64,000 bases of DNA from Pterois miles (GCA_947000775.1 CAMQGK010000634.1:16574501-16638500), one strand, 5' to 3'; counted from the stretch's first letter, positions 1 through 12,299 are shown. The notes: a model not told the origin generated them from the sequence alone. Translations and numbers: made by a program.

Positions 1-74
<74 letters not shown>
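1..74. repeat. Compound (AC)n/(AG)n microsatellite
   Basis: An AC dinucleotide run passes directly into an AG run of more than 40 bases. It is cut by the left window edge, so its true length is unknown. Confidence 0.97.
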
Positions 75-76
<2 letters not shown>

Positions 77-985
77 TAGTAGACTCCTGGCTCCAGGAAG
101 AAGACTTCAAATGGAGAAGCAGGAAACCCAGGAGGCAGAATACCCTGTCGATACGGGCCAACAGAGGCCAGGGAAGCACATACACATCTCTCAATAATCC
201 TCCATGGTCTTCCTCATTAGTGTGCTTTCTTTTAGCAGTAAGCAGAAAGTTTGCATTTTTTTTCTGTTCCTGCTGATGTCACCATGTTTTATCTGATCAG
301 ATTGATCAACATGGATCCACTCATGTGACACTGATAATGATGAAACAGTGCTAATCAATGTTAACTCACTGTCTGTAAAATGGGCTCTCACAGACCTCTG
401 ATCATGTCTGATGAGTATCAAAGTCCTTTTTGTGTTGTTTATCCATTACATTTTCTTGTTTAACACCTGGTTGACCTCAGTTGAATTTCCTGAATGATGA
501 GCCACTACAGTTTGCAGTAAGCAAAACAGCATGTGCACCAAAAAAAAAATAATTATTCTAGCAGCTATTTAAATTAGATATATTTTGACCTTATCAGTTG
601 TGAATGGGACACCTGGCGTCTGGCTTCTCGCTATCTCTCGACATGGTTTTGTTTCTATTGCTATTTTTATTCATTGCTGTGGTTTTTTTTTGTATATACA
701 GTATTTATTATTTGTTTGACTGCGGTCCATTAACCTAACTGCCCCATGGGGATGTCAAAGCTCTGCTCTCAACTCTCTTGCCACAAAATCGTTTCTGCTG
801 TGTTCATTCTTATGTTGGCATATCAAAACTTTAAATTTATTCTCTGTGGTCATTTTCCTATCCACCAACTTTAGATTTTATTATATATATATCCTACAAA
901 AGCACACTGTGTTCCATGAAAGTGCAAGCACTAGTTTGTTAAGCACTGGGGGTTTAAGCTTTAGTAATATTTTGGTTGAAGGTGC
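75..985. other. Intergenic, no gene seen
   Basis: AT-rich sequence with short homopolymer runs. No reading frame here has splice sites, codon bias or family resemblance that I could support. Confidence 0.6.
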
Positions 986-1318
986 TATTAGATGAAAAAG
1001 GACCCACTTTATTGATACCCTGAGGGGAAATTGTTTCACTCTGTTGTTATTTTTTGCACAGTACACACAGACCCAAAATACATACATGTATGTATTTCGT
1101 ATATACAGTACATGCATTAATAGAGACATGTCAGGGTAAAGGGGCTGCCCCTGACACACAGTTTGGTTTCTTGCTCAAGGGCACCTCTGCAGTGCCAAAT
1201 GGGCAAACTTGCACCTTTCCAGTTACCAGGTTACACTCAGTATTTGGTCCTTATGAGGACTTGAATCAGCAACCCTCTGGTTCCTAAGCCAAGTCCCTAC
1301 AGACTGAGCTACTTTCCC
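986..1318 (-). mobile_element. Old, diverged tRNA-derived SINE copy
   Basis: Read on the minus strand, it begins with a tRNA-like head (GTAGCTCAGTCTGTAGG-type A box near 1295-1315, CAAGTCC-type B box near 1260) and ends in a tail related to LINE 3' ends (fragments of TTTCCCCT...TGGG near 1015-1035). It shares blocks with the two better preserved copies at 7956-8290 and 21537-21875 but is more diverged and has lost pieces, so it is the oldest of the three. Confidence 0.75.
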
Positions 1319-2200
1319 TCCGTTCCATTGCATTTACTTCACAATAGGTGGTTGCCGTTCCTTGAACAACCTGTATATTTCATGGTTGTTGGTTTTGTTT
1401 ATTGGTTTTGGTTGGTTATTGTTGTTTGGATGGTTCAGCTAAGATAGCTAATTGAGAGCTAGTCACGCCCTTCTGGTGGACCACCATGGGACCTTATTTT
1501 GGAAAAAATCTGAACAGTAGTCAATGGAGAGAGATAAATATTTTTTAGATCCTGTTTGCCACGAATCACACTGGATAATACACATCAGGTAAGGTAATGT
1601 TTGTAATTTGTGCCTGGTTAGCTAGCTAACAAATGTTGGTGATATATGTTGTCCAAGACGGGAGATGTAGTTCACTGAGCAATTTCACACAAAACTAAAT
1701 GATACTGTGACAAACCTACAACAAATTTTGACTTTCTTGACTTGAAAAATTATGTTATAAATTTTCAAACATATGTGTGACTCATGGCGTTGTTCAAACA
1801 GGATAAAACTTGACTACCACCATCTCTCTATATCTGCTGTCAGTTTTCACTTGTTGCTACGGTAGATATTCAGGTATCCTGCAGCCTGATGGAGACACCA
1901 GTGTCATTGCAGCCAGGCATGGCAGAGGCAGCCTCCTTTTGTCACTAAGCATTTACTGTGTTCTTACTTTCAAACACACTGCAACACCACACTAACTGGC
2001 ACCTTGATCGCTGATGACGCACTGATACCACCATCATCGTTATACTATTGGTTCACAAGCATTGTTAGAAGTGGGAACCAAACATCAGATATCTTCCACA
2101 GAGATAAACTAAACAATCATTCTGGACCCGCCAAAATTTTCTCTTTTATTCAGCACCTTTCTAAAAGCTCTGTGGATGTCTTATTTTTTAAACTTTATTC
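1316..2200. repeat. Dispersed repeat related to 43950-44310
   Basis: Several blocks recur in the same order and orientation near 44 kb: the CATTGCATTTACTTCACAA block at about 1325, the CAGATATCTTCCACAGAGAT block at about 2085, a GGACCCGCCAA block and a TTTATTCAGCACTTT-type block. The internal sequence differs in length. Probably a decayed non-autonomous transposon; family not named. Confidence 0.65.
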
Positions 2201-3374
2201 GTCTGCATGAAAATATTAATAGTAAGATCTTTACACTTTGGTAAGTCATTTAGTTCAGTTATCATGTGATCTCTGGTTGTATCTATACATTTTTGTCCAT
2301 TACGAATGTATTTTTTTATAGATGAGAGGTACAATATTCTTGTGGGATCATGCTCCTGTGTGTGTGTGTGATTGTGTGTTTAAGTGTGTGAGTGTATGGA
2401 TTTGGGTGTTATTCTTAGGAATCTGTGTGTTATGCTTGCAGATTAAGTGCGGTGTGTGTTTGACCAGGTAAGGTCAGGGAGTCACACTGAGGAGACACTA
2501 GTTTGCTCAGCAAGACACCTGGGCTTCAGCAACACACATCATCTCTCTCTCTCTTTCTGGCTAACACACACACACACAGACCATTAACCAGGAGTGTGTT
2601 TTTTGTTTCTGAATAAATTATTAACTCCTCAGTTGCAGGTTCTCATAAGTGACGGTCTCAAGTGCTGAATTGGACTCTTGGTTCACACTGTTTGAAGAGC
2701 AGCGCAAACACATCACACAACACTCAATTACAGATGATAAGAATCCAATTATCAAAACCTCTTTTGTTCTGATGGTCCCCGCTGTTTGTAAAGCTACTTA
2801 ACCAACTCACTCACACAAACCTTTGAATATTTCTGTGACGCTTGTATGCTAATATTTGAAATTCCACTCCTGGGTGTTGCTTGCTCAAAATGCTGTCTAT
2901 AAAACTGAGAAAAATCTAAAGGGAGCTCTGTGGGTGACTTGTTTTAATTAGGGCCACATGTGCAAAATCCACCAGCGGCCAATCACAATGGCTTAATATC
3001 TGACTGACAGCCTTATAGCGGGGTGCCCCATAATACCCAAAGAGTGTGTGCATGTTTGTGTGTGTATGTGAGCAGTGTATTTTTAGCAGCAAAGGCTCAG
3101 GGATCCCAGGCAGGACCTCTCCCTGTGATAAGCAGTGGCCAAAGTCCACAGGCTATAGCGAAGGCCTGGAGAACAAATAGGGAGCACACACACACACAAA
3201 TGCAAAGAAAGTGTTTAATATGCTGATACGTGGGGCTTAGTTAGAGAGAGAATGCTGCTTGTTTGTAAGTGGACGGGCAAGTTAGGGGTAAGATTCAGGT
3301 TAGGTAAAGGTGAGATGGCGTCATCAAAACAATGGTGTCTTTAAAGGGTTCATGCAGAGTTCATGCAGAGACAA
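2201..3374. other. Intergenic, no gene seen
   Basis: TG/CA-rich tracts and a short CT run; no supported exon. A 26-base stretch between TTGCAG and GTAAGG near 2440-2468 could be a chance micro-exon and was not called. Confidence 0.5.
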
Positions 3375-4482
3375 TTAAAGGGATAGTTTGGTTGATCTGA
3401 AATGTTGTATGAGATACTTATCCATAGTCAATGTATTACCTACACTGCAAAAAATGTATTTTAGCCAACTAACAGAAAGACCCTTTCTGACGGGGGACTG
3501 AAGCCGTTGTATCTGTGCTCTCACCAAAGCCACCGGACTTGTAATTTTACCTCGCAGAAGACGGGAGTTGCTGGTCTACTGCTGTCTTCATCGTTTAGAT
3601 TGTTTGTGCTGTTGTGTGACTTTGGTGAATCTGAAATAACCAAAGTCACACAGTAGCACAAACAAACTAATCAATCGAGGCAGAAGTACACCAGCAACCC
3701 CCGTACTGCACAGGCCATTAAATAGGTATTATCCGTCACTATAAGCACCGTAGATGTTGATTAGGGGCCTACTACATCCACTACATAAAATACTTAGTTA
3801 TGTTTAGGGAAAAACATTGTGTTTTAGGTTAAAATAGCTGTGTGTGTTGGTTTCACACACGACGTAAACTCCGGCCTCCTGGGTGAAAACCCTGCATTTT
3901 GTGTCCAATCCCCAACCTCCACCCCATGTGGAGTTTCACACTGTCTATACTACAGTGCCTGACTTCAGCTTCTGCACCTGTCATCATTACTACAGTTACT
4001 AGAGGTTACTGTTGTGTTCATTTATACCTCAGTTTGGTGATGTAGCATGTGAATAGATGATAAAACCTACTAAGGGGTGTAGTAGGTCCTTATTGACCCA
4101 CTTCAATAGAGCTTATAACAACTGATATGCCTATTTAATGGCCTGACAAATGTAGGTAGGTAAATTATGGTAACTTTTCAATGGAGTTTGGTTGCTTTGG
4201 CAAGATCATAGATAACAGCTTCAGTTCCCTGTCGGAAACATACACTGAAAATATTATAAATATAGCGTACACTTAAACTGATTTTTTTTAGGGTGAGCCT
4301 TTCTTTTAGGTGGCTAAAATACATTTTGCTCCTGGCCCCATCCACAGCAGTACATTGCTTTGGTTCCATGCTGTAACTCCTGCCTGCTTCTCCAAACTGG
4401 GGGCGTGCTGACCGTCACCTACTGTAGTTAATACACTGATCTCATACAGCCCAACTTCAAAACACCCAAACTATCCCTTTAA
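3375..4482. mobile_element. TTAA-flanked MITE-like element with terminal inverted repeats
   Basis: The left end reads TTAAAGGGATAGTTTGG and the right end is its exact reverse complement, CCAAACTATCCCTTTAA, about 1.1 kb away. TTAA stands at both tips, the target used by piggyBac-type elements, although the TIR does not by itself prove that class. An internal hairpin (GTGTGACTTTGGT against ACCAAAGTCACAC) lies at about 3613-3655. There is no transposase frame, so it is non-autonomous. A second element is nested at 3713-4143. Confidence 0.8.
3713..4143. mobile_element. Nested repeat with GGCCATTAAATAGG inverted ends
   Basis: Ends are GGCCATTAAATAGG and CCTATTTAATGGCC, a perfect inverted pair. 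The interior shares blocks (TTAGGGGCCTA, CTCCTGGGTGAAAA, TTTTGTGTCC, AGTAGG...TATTGAC) with the longer copy at 24506-25693. It lies wholly inside the TTAA element, so it inserted later. Confidence 0.8.
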
Positions 4483-4970
4483 AGTGTGGTCGGTGTTGAT
4501 GCAGAGTGTGATGGGAAAAGAATGAGGGAAGGATGGCGGATTGGGAGCAAGTGTGAGAACTTTTCATCAGTGTCAGAAACCTTCTTCTGCTGTCAGTCAA
4601 AGGCAGGCTCCTCCTGCTCTCAAAACACTGCAAGAGAAAACAAAAACACAATGAGGAAGCGAAAGGAGAAAAGGTGCCTCAATCCAGGGACGGTCGTAGC
4701 TCACAAGCGCGATAACAGCAGGAATATTTCTGTCTGGACAAAGAGAGGAGGGGTGGTGGAGGAGAAAACTTTAACAAATTGGTTATGTTAAGTTGAAAGT
4801 GGATAGAAAAAAGAGGGAATGTCAGAGAGGAGGAGAAGGGAGAAGCCACCAGACAGGAGGAGCAGTGGAAAACAAAAGAGGCTCCACACTCTGCTCTGTC
4901 TTATCTGTCTGAGGGTCTTATCCACCACTGGCTCTGTTAGTGTAACCCCATTTGCTCCCTCCCTCCCTGC

Positions 4971-5209
4971 AGGCCGCTCTCCTTCCACCTCATCCCTCCA
5001 TCTCCATCCCCCTCCTCCCGCCCCTGCACTGCTCGCCGCGGACCCCGTTATCAGGCCAGAGCTGACGTCAGGGGGCCCGCTGGTGCTGGGGGGCCGGAGA
5101 CGGAGGCTGATAGCGAGGCAGAGGCTGCCTCCACACAGGCTGTGGGAACAACGGACCCAGCCCACCTCGACCCAGTGGCCCCGCACGTCCACCACGATAA
5201 AACACAGAG
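4971..5209 (+). other. Unassigned GC-rich exon candidate
   Basis: A strong polypyrimidine tract ending CCCTCCCTGCAG precedes 239 bases of GC-rich sequence followed by GTGAGG. Two of the three plus-strand frames are open across it: one gives a Pro/Ser/His-rich start then a basic RRRRLIARQR stretch, the other a basic start followed by an acidic/alanine-rich stretch. I do not recognise either product. It could be a coding exon, a 5' leader exon or an lncRNA exon of a gene whose other exons I could not identify; it stands out in base composition from its AT-rich surroundings. Confidence 0.3.
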
Positions 5210-5529
5210 GTGAGGATGTATGGTTGATTCATGAATGTGCACACACTTTTTGTGAATTTGGGAAGAGTTTCTACAATTAAAACCTACACATAGGTATTTT
5301 TGAGCTGAGGCCAGAATTTTATGCTCAATTCATACAAAAATTAATACTTTTTACTATATTTAGGCAAGTAATAACGTAATAAATATTAGATAAATCAAGG
5401 CTACAGCATTTCTCTTTCAGCATTGAATTTCTAGTGTGGAGAAAGCTATGAAACATGATTTAGTCCTTCAAATACATAAAAATAAATGTATGTGGTGACT
5501 GAGTATTTCTAAAATCCTGTCTACAGCCC

Positions 5530-6225
5530 TGACTGATCCAGTATAGTGCATAGGCCTATACTACAGTATATCTATGGCCACCTTGCAACCAAGTGCTTTA
5601 AACTTGTATTCTTTCTAATATCCAGCAGGGGGCGACTCCTCTGGTTGCAAAACAAGTCTGATTATATAGAAGTCTATGAGAAAACGAGCCTACTTCTCAC
5701 TTGATTTATTACCTCAGTCAAAAGTCAAATAGACCATAAAGCAGGGTGTGATTTGGGGCGTGGCTACCTTGTGATTAACAGGTCACTACCACGCCGTTGT
5801 CTGGCCCGGGAGTTGTCCTTCAACTTTTTCACAATGTGTTTTCATTTCCATCCATCTGTAACCGCTTACAGACATGTCTCTGCGGGCCTACACCTACAGG
5901 CAATTCAGAGCCATCAATTAACCTAACCGGAGTACCCAGAGAAAACCTACGATAATATGGGGAGAACATGCAACTCCACACAGAAGGACCCCAATCTAGA
6001 TTCGAATCTGCGACCGTCTTGCTGTGAGGTGACAGTGCTAACCACTGCAGCCTTGTGTTTTGATGTTTGGTTGAACTTAGCACTACCATCTCGTGTCACT
6101 TCTGGTTGCAAAAAAATGGTCAAAATGCTGAATCCAAGGCTTCAAAACTGTAGTTCACAAACCAATGAGTGACATCACGGTGACTATGTTCACTTCATAT
6201 GAAGAGTCTATGTCTACAGTACAGC
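5530..6225. repeat. Dispersed fish repeat with a second repeat inserted
   Basis: The outer parts (CCAGCAGGGGGCGACTCC...GTCTATGAGAAAA at 5620-5685 and CACAAACCAATGAGTGACATCACGG at about 6157-6182) match repeat sequence I know from many fish genomes, and the end is partly repeated at 54595-54660. Between about 5848 and 6050 lies a different repeat containing GGGGAGAACATGCAACTCC and GAGGTGACAGTGCTAACCAC, which is also widespread. No protein coding is evident. Confidence 0.6.
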
Positions 6226-6929
6226 TGGTAAACCTTGCCCATCTATAATAAAAGAAGGCATTTCCTAATGCATACAAAACTGCATGCTTGTGTGCATCAC
6301 ATCTTGCTCATACGAATCCTTCACTCTCATAGACTCTGCAGTCTCTTTGAGCCTAAAATAAACACAACATATCTCATCCACAGCAGATATAAATTGTGCA
6401 GTTAATGAGCTGCTTCTTATCAAAACTGCTGAACGTCTCCATCAGAGGATCTTCTCATCCACTGCTATAAAAATAGCATGGGGTTTTTTGTATCTAATAT
6501 GTCCCAAGGTAGCAATACTTTATCTCCCATCATGTTTGTTGCATTATCTCAGCAGTGACTGACTTCCACTTAACAAAAGTAAAAGTGCACAAGTTCAGGG
6601 AATTACTTTATACATCACAGGTTACACCTTTTCAACCTCACTCTTTAAAAATCAATTCCCCCGGCACACACTCAGCCTGATAAAACAGTACATGACAGAT
6701 ATTATGTCATTTAGGCTGAAGATAAAGCTGAGGTTACCTTCTTTTGACATTCGTCAGCCCATATCTCCATAAAAAGAGATTATGTATGATGTCAGGGTTG
6801 GTATTAGTCCACGAGATGTGAATTCACTGGAGGGAAAATCAGGGAATTAATTGCCTGAGACTAGGTTAAGGAGGCACTTAGCCCTGAGTGGTGGAATGGC
6901 TATTGTCATACCAAAAAATCATCTGTAAA

Positions 6930-6931
<2 letters not shown>

Positions 6932-6981
<50 letters not shown>
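6932..6981. repeat. (TG)n microsatellite
   Basis: About 25 uninterrupted TG units, followed by a degenerate TG-rich stretch to about 7010. Confidence 0.98.
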
Positions 6982-6984
<3 letters not shown>

Positions 6985-7829
6985 TCAGTGTGTGTGGGTG
7001 TGAGTGTTGGTACAGGTCAACAGGTGCAAGTCTGATCTGAGGGGAGTGAGTGGAGCGTAGAGGCCTGCAGCAGATGAGTTTGGCAAGTTTCACATCATTA
7101 GTTGCAGGTGCAGCACTCCCAACATGTGCAAACACACACACACACTCTCACACACACAGTTCATGTCATCTAAACCTTGTTAATTATCTCCCCCCAACAT
7201 CAGCATACCCACTGAAACCACCCAACTCGACCCCATTCAACTCTGGTTTGACTCATTTTACAGTAATGGGAGTGAGTAGAGGCATCAATCTGCCAGTTAC
7301 ACAGAAATATATTTCCACATCGTCCTACGTGTGTCTCAGATGTTTTCGGAGATGGATCTGTCGGATGGGGAGTGGAGACACACTTATCAGTGTGTTGTCC
7401 TCGATAAGGCGGAGAAGATTTGTAACGGTTGCGATGTGTGTGTGCGTGTGTTGCTCTTTCACTTACTCTGACCTCTTCTCGGCCGAGCAAGTAGGAGGAA
7501 GAAAAGAGTGGCCTTGACAGAGCGAGAGGAGGGGTGAGATGTAAAATAAGAATCGGCGAAAGAAGGAGGCCGTTGTTTCTGAGTTGCTTATTTCTTCTCC
7601 TCCACCTAACTTGCTGTCATTTTCTCTCACTCTCTTTGTCAGACGCACACTCCCTAAATTTCACCGGTGGCTGCGGTGTCCTTGGGTTTAAATATCTATA
7701 AAATATGAGAAGGGAAAACAAAACGTGAACTTCAGGTGCACTCTAAAAAGATTTTATTGAATGGGAACAAGAATATGCAAAATGACACTTTGGCAGCAAT
7801 TTGCAGTTTGGACTGTCGATGCTCTATGA

Positions 7830-8799
7830 TTTTAAAGGAGATCTGTTTGCAGAAATGGAATATAATATTCATCACTGCTTCATTAGCGTATAATCGCCTG
7901 AAATTAAGAATCGTTGTGTTTTTGTAGGCTTAGAGTGAGCCCTTCATATCTACATAAGAAGAAGAAGAAGAAGATAGTCCTTTATTAGTCCCGCTAGGGG
8001 AAATTCAATTTTTTCACTCTGTTAACTTATACACACACATGCACAAACAGGTCCATATACATGCAACAATTGGAGAGGTGTCAGAGTGAGGGGGCTGCTC
8101 CTGACAAGCGCCCTGAGCAGTTGGGGGTTTGGTGCCTTGCTCAGGGGCACCTCGGCAGTGCCCAAGAGGTAAACTGGCACCTCTCCAGCTACCAGTTCAC
8201 GCTCAGTTCTTGGTCCATGTCGGGACTTGAACCGGTGACCCTTCGGTTCCCAAGCCAACTCCCTACAGACTGAGCTACTGCCGCCCCCAAGGGCCCCCAA
8301 GGCAAGGAAGCAGGTCCTCTTCACGGTGTTCAGCCATTTGTTCAACCTTTACCTAAAAAGCATGCCCTCATTTTCAGTGATGTTGAGAGGATAAAAAATC
8401 TGAATAAATACACACAAGAACATAATTAACAAATTAACAAGAAGCAGCCAGACAACAATAGAAGAACCTATAGGTACAATTGGGTTTAGTCTTAATGTGT
8501 TTTGTAAACCGTTCCAAGTTTTTGCAGCACAAACACCAAAAGCAGCAGGAGTCTGCCATGTTGCTCCGCCATGTTTCCAGTAGCCCAGAACACACAAACC
8601 AAACACTGAATCTAGAGAGAGTGTTTCACGTTTTAACGATACGATACTATGATAAAAATGGCTCTTGAGCGAGGCAAACGGCGTTATCACTGTTTTGCAC
8701 TTGGCAGCTCACGTTACCACAATCTTTGAAAAAGAGGGGTGAGCAGAGACGTACTCATACCACTAGATTCCACCAAATCCTACATACTGTCCCTTTAAT
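7830..8799. mobile_element. Mosaic MITE family, interrupted by a SINE
   Basis: The left part (AAAGGAGATCTG...AATCGCCTGAAATTAAGAATCGTTG, about 7834-7955), a short middle part (GCAGGTCCTCTTCACGG, about 8309) and the right part (CATGTTGCTCCGCCATGTTTCC...CCACCAAATCCTACA...CTTTAA, about 8545-8799) belong to one common fish repeat. The SINE at 7956-8290 and an unrelated stretch at about 8336-8540 split it. Shorter copies of the same family are at 35815-35985 and 46530-46665. Confidence 0.7.
7956..8290 (-). mobile_element. tRNA-derived SINE (complete copy)
   Basis: On the minus strand the element starts GGGGGCGGCAGTAGCTCAG (A box) with GGTTCAAGTCC (B box) about 45 bases on, both RNA polymerase III promoter motifs. 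It continues through a conserved body (CTGAGCAAGGCACCAAACCC) and ends in a LINE-like tail (AATTTCCCCTAGCGGGAC) with a (CTT)n repeat. That layout is a SINE mobilised by a partner LINE. About 90 percent alike by eye to 21537-21875. Confidence 0.85.
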
Positions 8800-8946
8800 T
8801 AGGGGCTTGACTGACAAATCTCTCTGTCACAGTAGGCTTTGTTTTGCTTGTCCCAAGACAGATTCATCCAGACTCCACTGTGTATCCCAAATGTGCATTC
8901 TCCATCTAAAGAGAACCATGTTCTTTGTACAATAGCCAATATGTAT

Positions 8947-8950
<4 letters not shown>

Positions 8951-8991
<41 letters not shown>
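8951..8991. repeat. (TG)n microsatellite
   Basis: About 20 uninterrupted TG units. Confidence 0.98.
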
Positions 8992-8994
<3 letters not shown>

Positions 8995-11900
8995 TGCTTA
9001 TCAGGAAGTGAGTGTTTGAACAGAAGATTGATTCATTAACAGAGATTGTAAATGAATCACAAAAAGAAATGTTTTTTTAAACATTTCATTTGATTATTAA
9101 GTCATCAATCAGAGACAGTAAGCGTCATGTGATCAGCTTCAAACCAACCATGTATTATCTCCTCCGCTCTCTTAGTCTCCTAGTCTGCCATGCTGCCTGT
9201 CTCGGTGCCCCCCTCTCTGCCCTCTGGGTGACATGATAAGCTCGGGGCCTCATTAGTCTTTTTAATTGGTCCAGAACAGTTATAGTGAGCCCGTCTGTGG
9301 TCTGGTCACATGCCAGGTTAAAGTAAACCGACCCAGTGGAAACACTGTACAGGCCGACCAACAGATCACAGAGTGCAACATGGAGCAAAGACAGCTTTTG
9401 ATTTAGACCAAACCAAAAGAGGAATTCACAGTAAATATTGGGCATTTTGTCTTTAATTTCTGGGTTCAAAACCAGTTAGGCCAAAGAACAGAAACATTTG
9501 AGCTTATAAAATGTTTCTCATGGACCTGTTTTGTTAACACATTTACTCCCTTTACTTGACAGCTTGCTGGCCCTCTCTTGTGCCCACAACATTTTGACCA
9601 GTCTCCATAGAGCCAAATCATTTTAAACACTTTTTCATCAGTTGTTCAAAAGATATTTTCCTTCCCAATATGAGTGTTAAACAGAACTACTTCTAAGTGT
9701 GACCTTTGGCCTTCTGAGGCATTTGTTTCATCTGTTTATACGTGTGTCCTCCATTAAATATAAATAGTCAAATGCATTTTTTAATTAGCTATATTGCTAA
9801 TATTTGGTATTTGTTAATATTTCTTTTCTGCATGTGTGATAGTGTGCATGTGAACATGTGAGTGTGTGTGTGCGCACCGTGGCGTCTATAGCTTGCAGGG
9901 AATCCATCAAAGCTTATCATTATAAGTAAACATGACAAAGTGGACAAAATGTTTTGTGCGCCGCCAGACCTGCTATCTTACCACAAGCCATATCTGTGAT
10001 GATGGACTGATGTGGCGCTGGCTTGGACTAACCAGAGTCTGAGTGTGAGAGTGGGAGTGTATGCATGAGCACACACAAGAACACACACATCAAACGGCGT
10101 ACACATGTAAACACTCAGTAAGCACACACTCAAGTTACCTTTAACATGGCCCTTATAGGAACACTACCTATACAGTACATGAAAAGTTGACTTATCGCAT
10201 GATCATAAATGAGCAGGCACAGTCATAGTTCATATGGGAATTTATAGCTGTTATTTATTGGTCAGTGTTTGCTGGGGCTCATAGTTTTATCTATGAGTTG
10301 AGCTGTGCTCCTGAAAAGAGATGGTTACTGTTCAAGACAAGCCTCTTTTTATGGCAGATGAGATCAGAGGAGAGTTCAGGAGATTTATTAGTAATGTTAG
10401 CTAATAGGTCATGATCTGCACTGATTATCAGGGCTCCCCTAAGTGTTAGAATATAGACATCTGTTAGCATGAACTCTGATATGTCAGGTAAAGTTATAAA
10501 AATGAACATACATCTCTAGACTGTTGAGAGGTTTTTAGAGCTTTTCTGTTGCATGTGTGTGTTGAGGTCAGTCTGTGTGTCCCTCTACTTGTTACAACAC
10601 CACTGATAAGCAGGGTAAACAACCATGCACTGTTTGCTCCCCTACCGTGGTCATGTGATCAGAGACACTGATGAGAGTGTGTTTGAGAGGGTGATATAGT
10701 GCTTAATGTCCATCTCTCAGTCAGGTTTCCTACGCCGTCTGCTCCTTCCTCGAGGTGTGGCTCCTGCACCGTCTGGACGTTTAGCTTTAAGAACAAAAAG
10801 ACACAAATTGATAACCTTTCCCCCTGCCGTTCAGTTCCTGGGTCAAAGGTCATGGCTGCAGTGCCTCAGCTGACTTGGCAGATTGACAGTGGGTGTAGTG
10901 GCACTGGATGGTATACAGTATGGAGCCACGTCTCCATCACTTTCATTCCCACCTCTCTGTCTTTTTTAACTGACTTGTCCAAGTGGCCGCTATGTGTGTA
11001 TGCAGAGGGTGTGTGTGTTGAGTTTGTGTGTGTGTGTGTGTGTGTGTGTAGGGGGTCATTAACCTCATGGTAACCTAGAAGGTGGTCTTTCACTCACTCT
11101 GGACTCTCAAAGACCACCAAGGGAGTGATAAATGTGTCTCCATTGCATCTAAACTGTTGCAGCTTGTGATGCGTCATACACGAGTACTTAAAAATCTGAG
11201 TTATTAGTAACTGCTGCCAAGTTTCAGTCACTTTCTTGCAAATAGTTAGATGAAGAGTAGCATAATCATGTCGGTATGGATATGAAGATGCAATCAGCAG
11301 CCTGTTAGCTTAGCTTAGCAGTTAGCAAGCATTAATCACTCATCTTTTAAGTGGTTACGTGTCGAGTCTGATCTTGACCACACAGCAGATAAGTACGTGG
11401 ATTGTGCATATGGCACGGAAAATGCATATTTGACGATGTTAGTAGTTGATAAGTAAATAAAAAGACCACAAATCTATCATCTTATCTTGTTATTGTGTCA
11501 ATATAAAGACACAAAAATGTCCATTAGTTCTACGTTATTTCAAAATAATATAGATGTTCAGTGATCCCCTAAACTAACGCAAACTGTGCCTGTGTAAAAA
11601 ATTTGTGACTTTCAGATCTGTTAACATAGATGAGTGCAGGTCAAGATAACAAAATTTTTATGTTCCACTTTGTTTCTGTAGAGGGCCAGACAATAGCTGA
11701 GTGGCAACCAAGCCCTGTCTACCCTGTTTCCCAAAATGTCAAATTAAAGTGAATGTATAGGCTTGTAAATATATCAGTAGCCAAAAATCTGTTTCTTGGA
11801 AACATCTGTTAGCAACTCTGTTTTTTGGTCTTTCAGTTACTAGAATAAGGTTTTGTAATTTAAGCTTTTATTGTGTTGTTTTTTACATGAAATTTAAAAA

Positions 11901-12030
11901 TAGATAAACATTCACATTCATGTCAGCTGTGTCAACCATATACCATTACCTCTTATACTCTATACCCTAAACGCCTAATATAAACTTGGAGAAAACCTGG
12001 CTGATTATTTCTCCTTTGTTACAATGCCAA
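8992..12030. other. Intergenic, no gene seen
   Basis: TG/CA-rich tracts including an uninterrupted (TG)n at 11025-11049. A short frame opened by CTCTCAGTCAG at about 10727 and closed by TAG after 19 codons was considered as a terminal exon but cannot be supported. No other coding signal. Confidence 0.5.
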
Positions 12031-12032
12031 CT

Positions 12033-12299
12033 GACATTGTATTTACATCGTTGGAAAGCGTGTTAATTTACCTTCACTATGATGTCCAACCTGTAAGGAT
12101 CGTGCATTTGTGTGATGAGGAACACAGCTGATTATGTGGGTAACGCCCAAGTAAAATTTGCCAAAATTCCCTGCCAATGCGAAACAGTGTATTCTGCTGG
12201 TATTGACTCCTAATCTCTTCTCTGACATCAAACAAATTTTAACACAAATGCATGATCCTTACAAGTTGGACATCACTATGATGTAAAATACAATGTCAT
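12033..12299. repeat. Imperfect inverted repeat (foldback element)
   Basis: A left arm at 12033-12110 (TGACATTGTATTTACATC, ATGATGTCCAACCTGTAAGG, TGCATTTGTGT) is the near reverse complement of a right arm at about 12239-12299 (ACACAAATGCAT, CCTTACAAGTTGGACATC, ACAATGTCA). The loop is about 130 bases. It is likely a decayed MITE. Confidence 0.7.

Noticed and set aside
2442..2467. 26-base micro-exon between TTGCAG and GTAAGG
   Set aside because: Splice-like sites this close arise often by chance; no gene context.
4486..4791. 101-codon plus-strand frame
   Set aside because: Starts at the edge of a MITE, low-complexity basic composition, no family resemblance.
7050..7517. 155-codon plus-strand frame
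   Set aside because: Runs through CA/TG-rich repeats and has no domain; treated as a chance frame.
8022..8345. Minus-strand frame of 107 codons
   Set aside because: Lies within the SINE at 7956-8290 and reflects the SINE body, not a gene.
10728..10790. Possible terminal exon encoding 19 codons after CTCTCAGTCAG
   Set aside because: Too short, no partner exon and no recognised family.
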